A stretch of DNA of 31,627 nt from JADFMN01 sp964529975. Its GTDB lineage: Bacteria > Armatimonadota > Fimbriimonadia > Fimbriimonadales > Fimbriimonadaceae. A program made the position numbers and the translations under genes. The stretch's first letter is position 1. The number at the start of each line of letters is the position of its first letter. Shown here piece by piece: positions 25,195 to 31,600 of this stretch. The stretch is from the NCBI GenBank assembly GCA_964529975.1, contig CAZGXW010000030.1:1-31627 (forward strand), read 5' to 3'. The notes below the pieces were generated by a model. It did no database searches and was not told the origin of the DNA. It saw only the letters and a program-made list of their open reading frames with translations.

Positions 25195-26634
25195 ATGGTG
25201 ACCATGATCCTTGCAGCCGCGATCTCTGCTCCTACGAAGGCGCAGCCCGCCGCGATGCGAGAGTTCAGGGCCGCATGGGTCGCAACCGTCGCCAACATCG
25301 ATTGGCCCAGCAAGCCCGGCCTGAGCAACGCCGAACTCCGCAAGGAACTCACCACGATCCTCGACCGCTGCGAGCAGAACAACTTCAATGCCGTCGTCTT
25401 CCAGGTCCGTCCCCACGGCGACGCCATGTACGAGAGCAAGTACGAGCCCTGGTCCTACTATCTCACCGGCCAACAAGGCAAGGCCCCCGAAGGTGGATGG
25501 GACCCGCTCGCGTTCGTCGTCGAGGAGGGACACGATCGCGGGCTCGAGATCCACGTTTGGTTTAACCCCTACCGGGCAAACCACCCATCCAACCGCGGAT
25601 CGCTCTCGTCGCGCAGTCTAGCCCGCACAGAGCCCACCCTCGTCAAGCAAGTCGGCACCTACATGTGGATGGATCCAGGCGAACCACGCGTGCAGGATTG
25701 GTCGTTCAACGTCTTTATGGACGTCGTCGAACGCTACGACATCGACGGGGTCCACATCGACGACTACTTCTATCCCTATCCGTCTTACTCCAATGGCGCC
25801 GACTTTCCCGACGCCGCGAGTTACAAGAAGTACACCGACGCAGGCGGGACGCTCGCTAAGAACGACTGGCGGCGCAAGAACGTCGACGACTTCGTCGAGC
25901 GCGTCTACAAAGGCATCAAAGAGCGCAAACCTTGGGTCAAGTTCGGAATCTCGCCGTTCGGCATCTATCGCCCTGGTCACCCACCAGGAGTCAAGACGAC
26001 CTTCGACCAATATGGCGTCCTCTACGCCGACTGCCTCAAATGGTTGCAAGAAGGCTGGCTCGACTACTTCACGCCGCAACTCTATTGGAAGCTTGACAGC
26101 GACCAACCCTACCGCCTCCTCCTCGACTACTGGATGGCGAAGAACACCAAGCAGCGCCACCTCTGGCCCGGCAACTTCTCAGGAAAACTCCTCGCGACGG
26201 ACGGCAACTGGCCGACGACCGAACTTGTCGGACAGATCGAGTACACGCGCAAGGCCGGCGCGATGGGCAACGTCTTCTTCAGCATGAAGACGTTTACGCA
26301 AGACTTCAAAGGAATCAACAAGGTCTTGCAACAAGGCGTCTACAAGCAAAAGGCGATCGTCCCCTCGAGCCCCTGGCTCGGAACGGGCCGACCAGAAGCG
26401 CCGACCTGCTCCCTGAACAAAGAGAACGGAGTCCTATCGATGTCCGGCGCAAAAGAAGACGCGCGCTTCTACGCGGTCTATGCCGACATGGGCAATGGAT
26501 CGCAACTCGTCAAACTGACGAGCGCGTCGCGCACGCAAGTCTCCGGCCTCGGCCTGAGCAAAGCAAAGTCCGTCGCCGTCTCCACGATCGACCGCCTCGG
26601 CTACGAAAGCCCACTACAAACGTTGATCCCGTAG
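25195..26634 (+). CDS. Glycosyl hydrolase-like family 10 (GHL10/DUF187) protein
   Basis: A 479-residue probable secreted protein (short hydrophobic N-terminus MVTMILAAAISAPTKAQPA). It has a TIM-barrel GHL10 domain starting EFRAAWVATVANIDWPS. Family landmarks are NNFNAVVFQVRPHGDAMYESKYEPWSYYLTG, HDRGLEIHVWFNPYR, YDIDGVHIDDYFYPYP, KFGISPFGIYRPG and DYFTPQLYWK, with likely catalytic acidic residues in the HIDDYF region. A small C-terminal fibronectin-like domain follows (about 410-479). Members of this family, such as Bacillus YngK, are thought to act on cell-wall or surface glycans. The TAG stop codon is the TAG of the first palindromic repeat (26632-26634). Confidence 0.88.
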   Translation: MVTMILAAAISAPTKAQPAAMREFRAAWVATVANIDWPSKPGLSNAELRKELTTILDRCEQNNFNAVVFQVRPHGDAMYESKYEPWSYYLTGQQGKAPEGGWDPLAFVVEEGHDRGLEIHVWFNPYRANHPSNRGSLSSRSLARTEPTLVKQVGTYMWMDPGEPRVQDWSFNVFMDVVERYDIDGVHIDDYFYPYPSYSNGADFPDAASYKKYTDAGGTLAKNDWRRKNVDDFVERVYKGIKERKPWVKFGISPFGIYRPGHPPGVKTTFDQYGVLYADCLKWLQEGWLDYFTPQLYWKLDSDQPYRLLLDYWMAKNTKQRHLWPGNFSGKLLATDGNWPTTELVGQIEYTRKAGAMGNVFFSMKTFTQDFKGINKVLQQGVYKQKAIVPSSPWLGTGRPEAPTCSLNKENGVLSMSGAKEDARFYAVYADMGNGSQLVKLTSASRTQVSGLGLSKAKSVAVSTIDRLGYESPLQTLIP

Positions 26635-26961
26635 CCGCAGGCTTTAGCCTGCGCATTCAACGGGCATCCTCCGTCGTGCCCGAGCACAACACGTAGCCGC
26701 AGGCTTTAGCCTGCGCATTCAACGGGCACGCTCCGTCGTCTCCGAGCACAACACGTAGCCGCAGGCTTTAGCCTGCGCATTCAACGGGCACGCTCCNNNN
26801 NNNNNNNNNNNNNNNNNNNNNNNNNNNNNNNNNNNNNNNNNNNNNNNNNNNNNNNNNNNNNNNNNNNNNNNNNNNNNNNNNNNNNNNNNNNNNNNNCACG
26901 TAGCCGCAGGCTTCAGCCTGCGCATTCAACGGGCATGCTCCGTCGTCCCCGCACTTGCGAG
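26631..26961. repeat. Tandem array of palindromic repeat A, 62-bp period (locus 2)
   Basis: Units start at 26631, 26693 and 26755 (62-bp period), and another follows the gap at about 26900. All share the hairpin core GCAGGCTTTAGCCTGC (CTTCAG in the last). The linker here (ATTCAACGGGCACGCTCCG, then a GTCGTC...CACAACAC part) is entirely different from locus 1. The array occupies the convergent space between the GHL10 and histidine kinase genes. Confidence 0.92.
26797..26896. other. Assembly gap (100 N) inside repeat array
   Basis: Exactly 100 N. The repeat phase does not match across the gap (145 bp between unit starts against a 62-bp period), so the gap length is a placeholder. Confidence 0.97.
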
Positions 26962-26970
26962 AACCCCCAG

Positions 26971-27015
26971 CCCGAAGCCGTCATCCTGAGCGGATCGAAG
27001 GAGCACGGCTTCGGG
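26971..27015. repeat. Dispersed palindromic repeat, family B, copy 2
   Basis: An 11-bp perfect outer stem (CCCGAAGCCGT / ACGGCTTCGGG) around the core CATCCTGAGC...TCGAAGGA, which is shared with 23274-23307. It may act as a terminator between the convergent genes. After it, 27016-27090 is pyrimidine-rich with no gene. Confidence 0.7.
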
Positions 27016-27090
27016 CGTCTATCCAGAACAAACCCGAACACTTAATCGCGTCCTCCGGACCTCCGGACTCCCGAACAATCCCATCCCCCC

Positions 27091-28341
27091 CTACCCAACC
27101 ACTGGCAACACGACCGTAAACGTCGTCCCCTTGTTCAACTCGCTTTCGACCGTCACCCGACCATCGTGCGATCCAACGATGTGCCGAACGATGCTCAAAC
27201 CCAACCCCGTTCCACCAGTCGCGCGCGAACGCCCCTTGTCCACTCGATAGAACCTCTCAAAAATCCGATCCAGGTGCTCCTCAGCGATCCCGATCCCCGT
27301 GTCTGCGACCGTCAGGACCGCAGACCCGTCTCTCATCGCAAGCCGGACGTCGACCGACCCGGATGGCGTGTAGTTGATCGCATTGTCGATCAGGTTCATC
27401 GCGACCTGAGTCATCTCACTGCCCGAACCCATCACGGGCACGTCGTCTTCAGTCGTGCACCGCAAATTGATGCCTTTGTCGTTCGCTTTAGGTGTCAACT
27501 GCGAGACCACCGAACGCACGACTTCGGCAAGGTTGAACGGCTTCTGCAACGGCCGCTCGTTCTCGACTTTGCTCAATGTCAAGAGGTCGTCCGTCATCGC
27601 CGTCAATCGGTCGACTTCGCGAATGATCTTGTCCAGATAGCGCGCGGTGAGTTCGCCGTCCTCAGGACCGCCGTCCTGCATTGTCTCGGCCATCGCACGG
27701 ATCGTCGTCATCGGTGTCCGAAGTTCGTGCGACACGTTCGCAACGAAGTCGCGGCGCACACGCTGCAACCGGCGAAGTTCGCTGACGTCGAGCAACGAAA
27801 TGAAGACTTGGCCGGGCACCGCCGTGTTCCTCCAGGCGTACACGCGCACGCGCGCCTCCTCTGGGTACGAAAGTGACATCTCGCTGCGTAACCGGCTAGC
27901 GCTCTTGCTCGCAAGCCCTGCAAGTTCCTCCAGTTCATGGCTGTGCGTCATCGCGATCAGGCTCTCACCGATCGGGTCTCGAAAACCAAAGGTCTTGCGC
28001 GCCGCCTTGTTCGCGGCGACGACCTTGAACTTGTCGTCCACGACGAGCAACATGACCCGCAACCCTTCGATCAAGTCGTGGAAAGTCCTGCTTCGGACGT
28101 CGGCGTCCTCGCGCGCGGCCAGCACACGCTTCTCGGTCCGCACGAGCCGAGCGTGTTGCAGGATGAACGAGCGGACCAAAGTGCTCGATCCCCAGATCGC
28201 GACCCCGCAAGCGCCGAAGAACACGAGGAACGCGACAGGCCGCACAGCCTCGACCCAGACCGCCAGCCCACCTGCCAGCAATGCGACTACGACCGACGGC
28301 AATGTCAGCCTCGCCGCAATCGTGTTGCCGTCCACACCCAT
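27091..28341 (-). CDS. PhoR-like sensor histidine kinase (orphan)
   Basis: A 416-residue two-component sensor. Two N-terminal membrane segments (about 13-30 and 36-55) are followed by a PAS-like domain (about 88-190, LIEGLRVMLLVVDDKFKVVAANKAARKTFGF). A HisKA domain has the phospho-acceptor His205 in FVANVSHELRTPMTTIRA, and the HATPase domain has the N box NLIDNAINYTPSG, G1 VADTGIGI, F box RIFERFYRVDKGRSR and G2 GGTGLGLSIVRHIV. The layout matches PhoR, but no response regulator or phosphate genes are in the window, so the signal is unknown. ATG 28341 is chosen. The frame continues to 28410, but that extension would translate a repeat remnant. Confidence 0.92.
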   Translation of the reverse strand: MGVDGNTIAARLTLPSVVVALLAGGLAVWVEAVRPVAFLVFFGACGVAIWGSSTLVRSFILQHARLVRTEKRVLAAREDADVRSRTFHDLIEGLRVMLLVVDDKFKVVAANKAARKTFGFRDPIGESLIAMTHSHELEELAGLASKSASRLRSEMSLSYPEEARVRVYAWRNTAVPGQVFISLLDVSELRRLQRVRRDFVANVSHELRTPMTTIRAMAETMQDGGPEDGELTARYLDKIIREVDRLTAMTDDLLTLSKVENERPLQKPFNLAEVVRSVVSQLTPKANDKGINLRCTTEDDVPVMGSGSEMTQVAMNLIDNAINYTPSGSVDVRLAMRDGSAVLTVADTGIGIAEEHLDRIFERFYRVDKGRSRATGGTGLGLSIVRHIVGSHDGRVTVESELNKGTTFTVVLPVVG

Positions 28342-28372
28342 AGCCGCACAAACCTTACCCTTAGCCTCCGAA

Positions 28373-28397
28373 CCGTAGCCGCAGGCTTCACGCTGCG
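28373..28397. repeat. Degenerate single copy of palindromic repeat A
   Basis: GTAGCCGCAGGCTTCACGCTG: the left half of repeat A is intact and the right half is changed (CACGCTGCGC). It lies just upstream of the histidine kinase start. Confidence 0.75.
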
Positions 28398-28636
28398 CCT
28401 CTTTCAGCACTAGTCAGCAAACCTATGCTTGTAGAAGAATCAGTGTGTACAGCACACATTTTGGTTTGATCTGGGTGCGAACTGAGTACATTCCCTCCCC
28501 CTTGGGGGAGGGTTAGGGTGGGGGTCTAACAGCTGCGCACCCTCGTGCGCGGCGAAGGTGCCGTTTCGCCGTCCAGGATTCAGTGGCTTCCGGACCCCTG
28601 AACCCCCGAACCTCCCCCCAGGTACAACCGACAAAC
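28398..28636. other. Non-coding region between histidine kinase and P-II
   Basis: About 240 bp without a gene. It holds a small inverted repeat (TGTGT-acagc-ACACA, 28444-28458), a weak TTTGAT-N16-TACATT promoter-like pair (28465-28492) and a family C palindrome (28493-28526). A small hairpin (GCGCAC-CCTC-GTGCGC, 28535-28550) and a CCGGAC...CCCGAAC stretch (28590-28611) also found near 27055 complete it. Confidence 0.4.
28493..28526. repeat. Dispersed palindromic repeat, family C, copy 1
   Basis: CCCTCCCCC-TT-GGGGGAGGG followed by TTAGGGTGGGGG. A related copy is at 28984-29023, so the two bracket the P-II gene. Confidence 0.75.
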
Positions 28637-28978
28637 GTGAAACGCATCGAAGCCTTCGTCCGGGTCAACAAACTCGAAGAGGTCAAACAAGCCCTCGAAG
28701 ACGTCGGCGTCCTCGGCATCAGCGTCGAGCAAGTGCGAGGCTTCGGAAGACAGCAAGGTCAGCACGAGCAGTTTCGCGGCAGCACATACGCCCTCAACCT
28801 CGTCCCAAAGACCAAGATCGAAACGGTCGTACCTGACGACATGCTCGAGACTGCCCTCAGCGCCATCGTCGACTCCGCCCAGACTGGCGAACTCGGCGAC
28901 GGCAAGATCTTCGTCTCGGACGTCACCGAGGCGATCCGCATACGCACCGGCGAGCGCGGTGACGCCGCCCTTCAATAA
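28637..28978 (+). CDS. Nitrogen regulatory protein P-II
   Basis: A 113-residue trimeric signal protein that senses 2-oxoglutarate and ATP/ADP and controls ammonium transport or assimilation. It starts with the family-typical KRIEAFVRVNKLEEVKQAL. The T-loop (about 37-55) has GFGRQQGQHEQFRGSTY: the uridylylation tyrosine Tyr51 is kept, Tyr46 is Phe and Lys40 is Gln. GDGKIFV and the C-terminal IRIRTGERGDAAL complete the family pattern. The start is GTG 28637, with a weak TACAAC 8 nt upstream. Neither amtB nor glnA is nearby, so GlnB versus GlnK type cannot be assigned. The gene lies between two family C palindromes. Confidence 0.95.
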   Translation: MKRIEAFVRVNKLEEVKQALEDVGVLGISVEQVRGFGRQQGQHEQFRGSTYALNLVPKTKIETVVPDDMLETALSAIVDSAQTGELGDGKIFVSDVTEAIRIRTGERGDAALQ

Positions 28979-28983
28979 CAGTT

Positions 28984-29023
28984 CCCCCTCTCCCCTCCGG
29001 GGCAGAGGGGGTTAGGGGGTGAG
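28984..29023. repeat. Dispersed palindromic repeat, family C, copy 2
   Basis: CCCCCTCT-CCCC-tcc-GGGG-c-AGAGGGGG hairpin followed by TTAGGGGGTGAGG. It lies only 25 bp before the RAYT-like gene. REP-type palindromes typically flank RAYT genes. Confidence 0.75.
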
Positions 29024-29034
29024 GAGCAGAGTGG

Positions 29035-29040
29035 TAGAGT
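29035..29040 (+). promoter_or_regulatory. Candidate -10 of RAYT-like gene (leaderless)
   Basis: GTAGAGT; the hexamer TAGAGT ends 8 nt before ATG 29049. Confidence 0.35.
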
Positions 29041-29048
29041 CCCCACCG

Positions 29049-29522
29049 ATGGCAAAGTGGCAGAACTTCCAGATCTGGCGCGGACGCCTCCCCCATTGGC
29101 GCGCAGACGACGTGACCTACTACGTCACTTTCCGCCACAAACGACCCCTCGATGAAGACGAGCGCGCCACGCTCCTCAAACGCCTCATGAACACCGAGGG
29201 CCGCAAACTCGACTTCCTTGCCCTATGCGTCCTGCCCGACAAGACTGAAGCCCTCTTCCAAGTCCTCGACGCCCCGAAAGGAGGGAAGTACGAGCTCAGC
29301 GACGTCGTCGAGAAAGCCAAACAGAAGGCCGGAAAGGACATCACCAAGAAGACCTCCGAACGATGGCCCCCCTTCTATTCAGAGTCCTACGACCGCATCA
29401 TCCGCGACGACCAAGAGCTCGAGACCACCTTCCTCTCAATACTCGAATCCCCCGTCCAAGCCGAACTCACCGACGACCCTTCCGACTATCCCCACCTCTA
29501 CATCCCCCCAAAAACAACCTAA
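29049..29522 (+). CDS. RAYT-like (REP-associated transposase, Y1_Tnp) protein lacking catalytic residues
   Basis: A 157-residue protein with the layout of REP-associated tyrosine transposases. These include RGRLPHWRADDVTYYVTFRHKRPL at the N-terminus, then LDFLALCVLPDKTEALFQV where active members have a MPNHVH (HUH) motif. YSESYDRIIRDDQELE then matches the usual YYDRLIRDEEELE, and ILESPVQAELTDDPSDYPH stands where active members have YIxxNPVxAGLVxxPxDYPWSS. Both HUH histidines (Lys and Glu here) and the nucleophilic tyrosine (Ser in FLSILESP) are replaced, yet the frame is intact. That points to a domesticated, non-cleaving DNA-binding protein. It lies beside palindromic repeats, between P-II and dnaK. 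ATG 29049 is favoured over GTG 29019. Confidence 0.75.
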   Translation: MAKWQNFQIWRGRLPHWRADDVTYYVTFRHKRPLDEDERATLLKRLMNTEGRKLDFLALCVLPDKTEALFQVLDAPKGGKYELSDVVEKAKQKAGKDITKKTSERWPPFYSESYDRIIRDDQELETTFLSILESPVQAELTDDPSDYPHLYIPPKTT

Positions 29523-29577
29523 CAACAGTCCCATCCCTCCCCTCCCCCTGAAACCTTCCCGGTACCCTCGGGGTTAA

Positions 29578-29598
29578 CTTGAGTGACCAACGCTCAAT
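29578..29598 (+). promoter_or_regulatory. HAIR-like operator (HspR binding site) upstream of dnaK
   Basis: CTTGAGT-N7-GCTCAAT matches the HAIR consensus CTTGAGT-N7-ACTCAAG at 12 of 14 arm positions with the exact 7-nt spacer. It starts 60 bp before the dnaK ATG. HspR represses dnaK operons in actinobacteria, Deinococcus and some others. A possible -10 (TTAACT, 29574-29579) overlaps its left edge. Confidence 0.65.
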
Positions 29599-29637
29599 AG
29601 CGGTTGGGTTGAAAAGCAGGAGATTGAGGACGAAGGA

Positions 29638-31536
29638 ATGGGCAGAGTAGTAGGAATCGACTTAGGAACGACGAACTCGGTAGTGGCGGTGATGGAGGCT
29701 GGAGAGCCGAAGGTGATCCCGACGGCCGAAGGCGATCGGACGTTGCCGAGCGTGGTTGGTTTCAAGGCCAACGGCGAGCGGATGGTGGGAGTGACGGCGA
29801 AGAGGCAGGCCGTGACGAACCCGGGAAACACGGTTTTCAGCATCAAGCGGTTCATGGGCCACAAATTCACCGAAGTGAAGAAAGAGGCCGACCGCGTGCC
29901 TTACCAGGCGAAGGCGGACAGCAAGGGGAACGCCGTGGTGCACATCCCGGCGGTCAGCAAGGACTTCACGCCGGAAGAGATCAGCGCGATGATCCTGCAG
30001 AAGTTGAAGGCGGACGCTGAGGCGTACCTTGGCGAGACGGTCGACCAGGCGGTCATCACGGTCCCGGCGTACTTCAACGACAGCCAGCGCAAGGCGACCA
30101 AGGACGCAGGTGAGATCGCGGGCCTCAAGGTCCTGCGCATCATCAACGAGCCTACTGCGGCATCGCTCGCCTATGGGCTCGACAAGAAGGCGAACGAGAC
30201 GATTTTGGTGTTCGACCTCGGCGGCGGTACGTTCGACGTGTCGATCCTCGATGTCGGTGAGGGTGTGTTCGAGGTCAAGGCGACAGCGGGCGACAGCCAC
30301 TTGGGCGGCGACGACTTCGACCAGAAGATCGTGGACTGGCTCGCAACCGAGTTCATGAAGCAGCACGGCGTAGACCTTCGCAAAGACTCGAAGGCCCTCC
30401 AGCGACTGCGGCTCGCCAGCGAAAAGGCGAAGATCGAACTCTCGGCCAACGTGAGCAGCGACATCAACGAGCCGTACATCACGGCAAAGGACAACGAACC
30501 AATCCACCTGGAGACCACGCTCACCCGCGCCAAGTTCGAGGACATGTGCGCCGACCTGCTGGACCGCATCCGCAAGCCGGTCGAGGAGGCGCTGAAGGGG
30601 GCGAAGGTGGACATGAAGGCGCTCGACGAGGTGATCCTCGTCGGCGGCTCGACGCGCATCCCTATGGTGCAAGAACTGGTCAAGAAGATGACCGGTAAAG
30701 ATCCGAACCGCACGGTCAACCCTGACGAGGTCGTGGCGATCGGCGCGGCGATCCAGGCGGGCGTGCTCGGAGGCGACGTGCGCGACATCCTCCTTCTCGA
30801 CGTGACGCCTTTGAGCCTCGGCGTTGAGACGCAGGGCGGCATTACGGACAAGTTGATCGAGCGCAACACGACGATCCCGACGAAGAAGTCGCGCACCTAC
30901 ACGACGGCGGCGGACAACCAGACCGAGGTCACGATCCACATCCTGCAGGGCGAGCGCCCGCTGGCCAAGGACAATAAAAGCCTTGGACAGTTCAACCTGA
31001 GCGGCATTCCGCCCTCTCCGGCGCGCGTGCCGCAGATCGAGGTGACGTTCGACATCGACGCGAACGGCATTTTGAACGTGACCGCGCACGACAAGGCGAC
31101 GGGCAACGAGCAGAAGATCACGATCACCGGCTCGGGCAACCTGAGCAAGGACGAAATCGAGCAGAAGGTGAAGGAGGCCGAGGCGAACGCGGACCTCGAC
31201 ACGAAGATCCGCGAGGTCGCGCAACTGAAGAACGACGCGGACCGCTTGGTGTCTTCGACCGAGAAGATGGTCAAAGACCTCGGCGGGGACCTGAGCGAGG
31301 ACGAGAAGTCTTCGATCGAGGACAAGATCAAGTCGCTGAAGGACGCGGTCGAGGCCGACAACCACGAGGCGATCAAGACTTCCTATGACGAGCTCGAGGC
31401 AGAGAGCCATCGCTTGGCCGAGAAGGTGTATCAGGCGAAGGCCGGCTCGGGAGAATCGGAAGAGCCCGTCGGCGCTGGCGTCGGTGGCGGGAAAGACGAA
31501 GACGTGATCGACGCTGAGTTCAAGGAAGAGAAGTAG
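29638..31536 (+). CDS. dnaK: Molecular chaperone DnaK (Hsp70)
   Basis: An ATP-driven protein-folding chaperone of 632 residues, the normal length. The nucleotide-binding domain (about 1-380) has GIDLGTTNSVVAV at the start, INEPTAASLAYG, DLGGGTFDVSILD and VGGSTRIPMVQ. The linker LLLDVTPLSLGVET leads to the substrate-binding beta domain and a helical lid. The tail is acidic (DEDVIDAEFKEEK). GAGGA ends 7 nt before ATG 29638, a rare clear Shine-Dalgarno site here, and a HAIR-like operator lies upstream, so heat-shock control by HspR is likely. No grpE or dnaJ follows before the terminator, so within the window the gene is monocistronic. Confidence 0.98.
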   Translation: MGRVVGIDLGTTNSVVAVMEAGEPKVIPTAEGDRTLPSVVGFKANGERMVGVTAKRQAVTNPGNTVFSIKRFMGHKFTEVKKEADRVPYQAKADSKGNAVVHIPAVSKDFTPEEISAMILQKLKADAEAYLGETVDQAVITVPAYFNDSQRKATKDAGEIAGLKVLRIINEPTAASLAYGLDKKANETILVFDLGGGTFDVSILDVGEGVFEVKATAGDSHLGGDDFDQKIVDWLATEFMKQHGVDLRKDSKALQRLRLASEKAKIELSANVSSDINEPYITAKDNEPIHLETTLTRAKFEDMCADLLDRIRKPVEEALKGAKVDMKALDEVILVGGSTRIPMVQELVKKMTGKDPNRTVNPDEVVAIGAAIQAGVLGGDVRDILLLDVTPLSLGVETQGGITDKLIERNTTIPTKKSRTYTTAADNQTEVTIHILQGERPLAKDNKSLGQFNLSGIPPSPARVPQIEVTFDIDANGILNVTAHDKATGNEQKITITGSGNLSKDEIEQKVKEAEANADLDTKIREVAQLKNDADRLVSSTEKMVKDLGGDLSEDEKSSIEDKIKSLKDAVEADNHEAIKTSYDELEAESHRLAEKVYQAKAGSGESEEPVGAGVGGGKDEDVIDAEFKEEK

Positions 31537-31537
31537 G

Positions 31538-31569
31538 GGCGGGAGCGGGAGCGAGAGCGGGCGCGGGAG
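31538..31569. repeat. Short GGGAGC hexamer repeat
   Basis: About five imperfect copies of a GGGAGC/GAGAGC hexamer between the dnaK stop and its terminator. No function is apparent. Confidence 0.5.
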
Positions 31570-31600
31570 CCCCGAGGTTGAGAGACCTCGGGGCTCGTTT
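31567..31600 (+). terminator. Rho-independent terminator of dnaK
   Basis: A perfect 12-bp stem (GAGCCCCGAGGT / ACCTCGGGGCTC) with a 6-nt loop, followed by GTTT, 30 bp after the dnaK stop codon. Confidence 0.85.

Noticed and set aside
24382..26961. CRISPR arrays
   Set aside because: Within each locus the spacers are nearly identical and the repeat core is a short perfect palindrome. No cas genes are nearby. These are tandem palindromic repeats.
28583..28636. Upstream extension of the P-II frame
   Set aside because: It covers a repeat-like pyrimidine-rich stretch, and P-II proteins begin at the KRIEAFVRV position.
29578..29598. CIRCE (HrcA) operator before dnaK
   Set aside because: The arms do not fit TTAGCACTC-N9-GAGTGCTAA, and the spacing and sequence fit HAIR instead.
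29662..31410. Long antisense open frame (582 residues) opposite dnaK
   Set aside because: A shadow of the codon bias of dnaK. Composition is extremely Arg/Leu/Val-rich, with no domain and no promoter or ribosome site.
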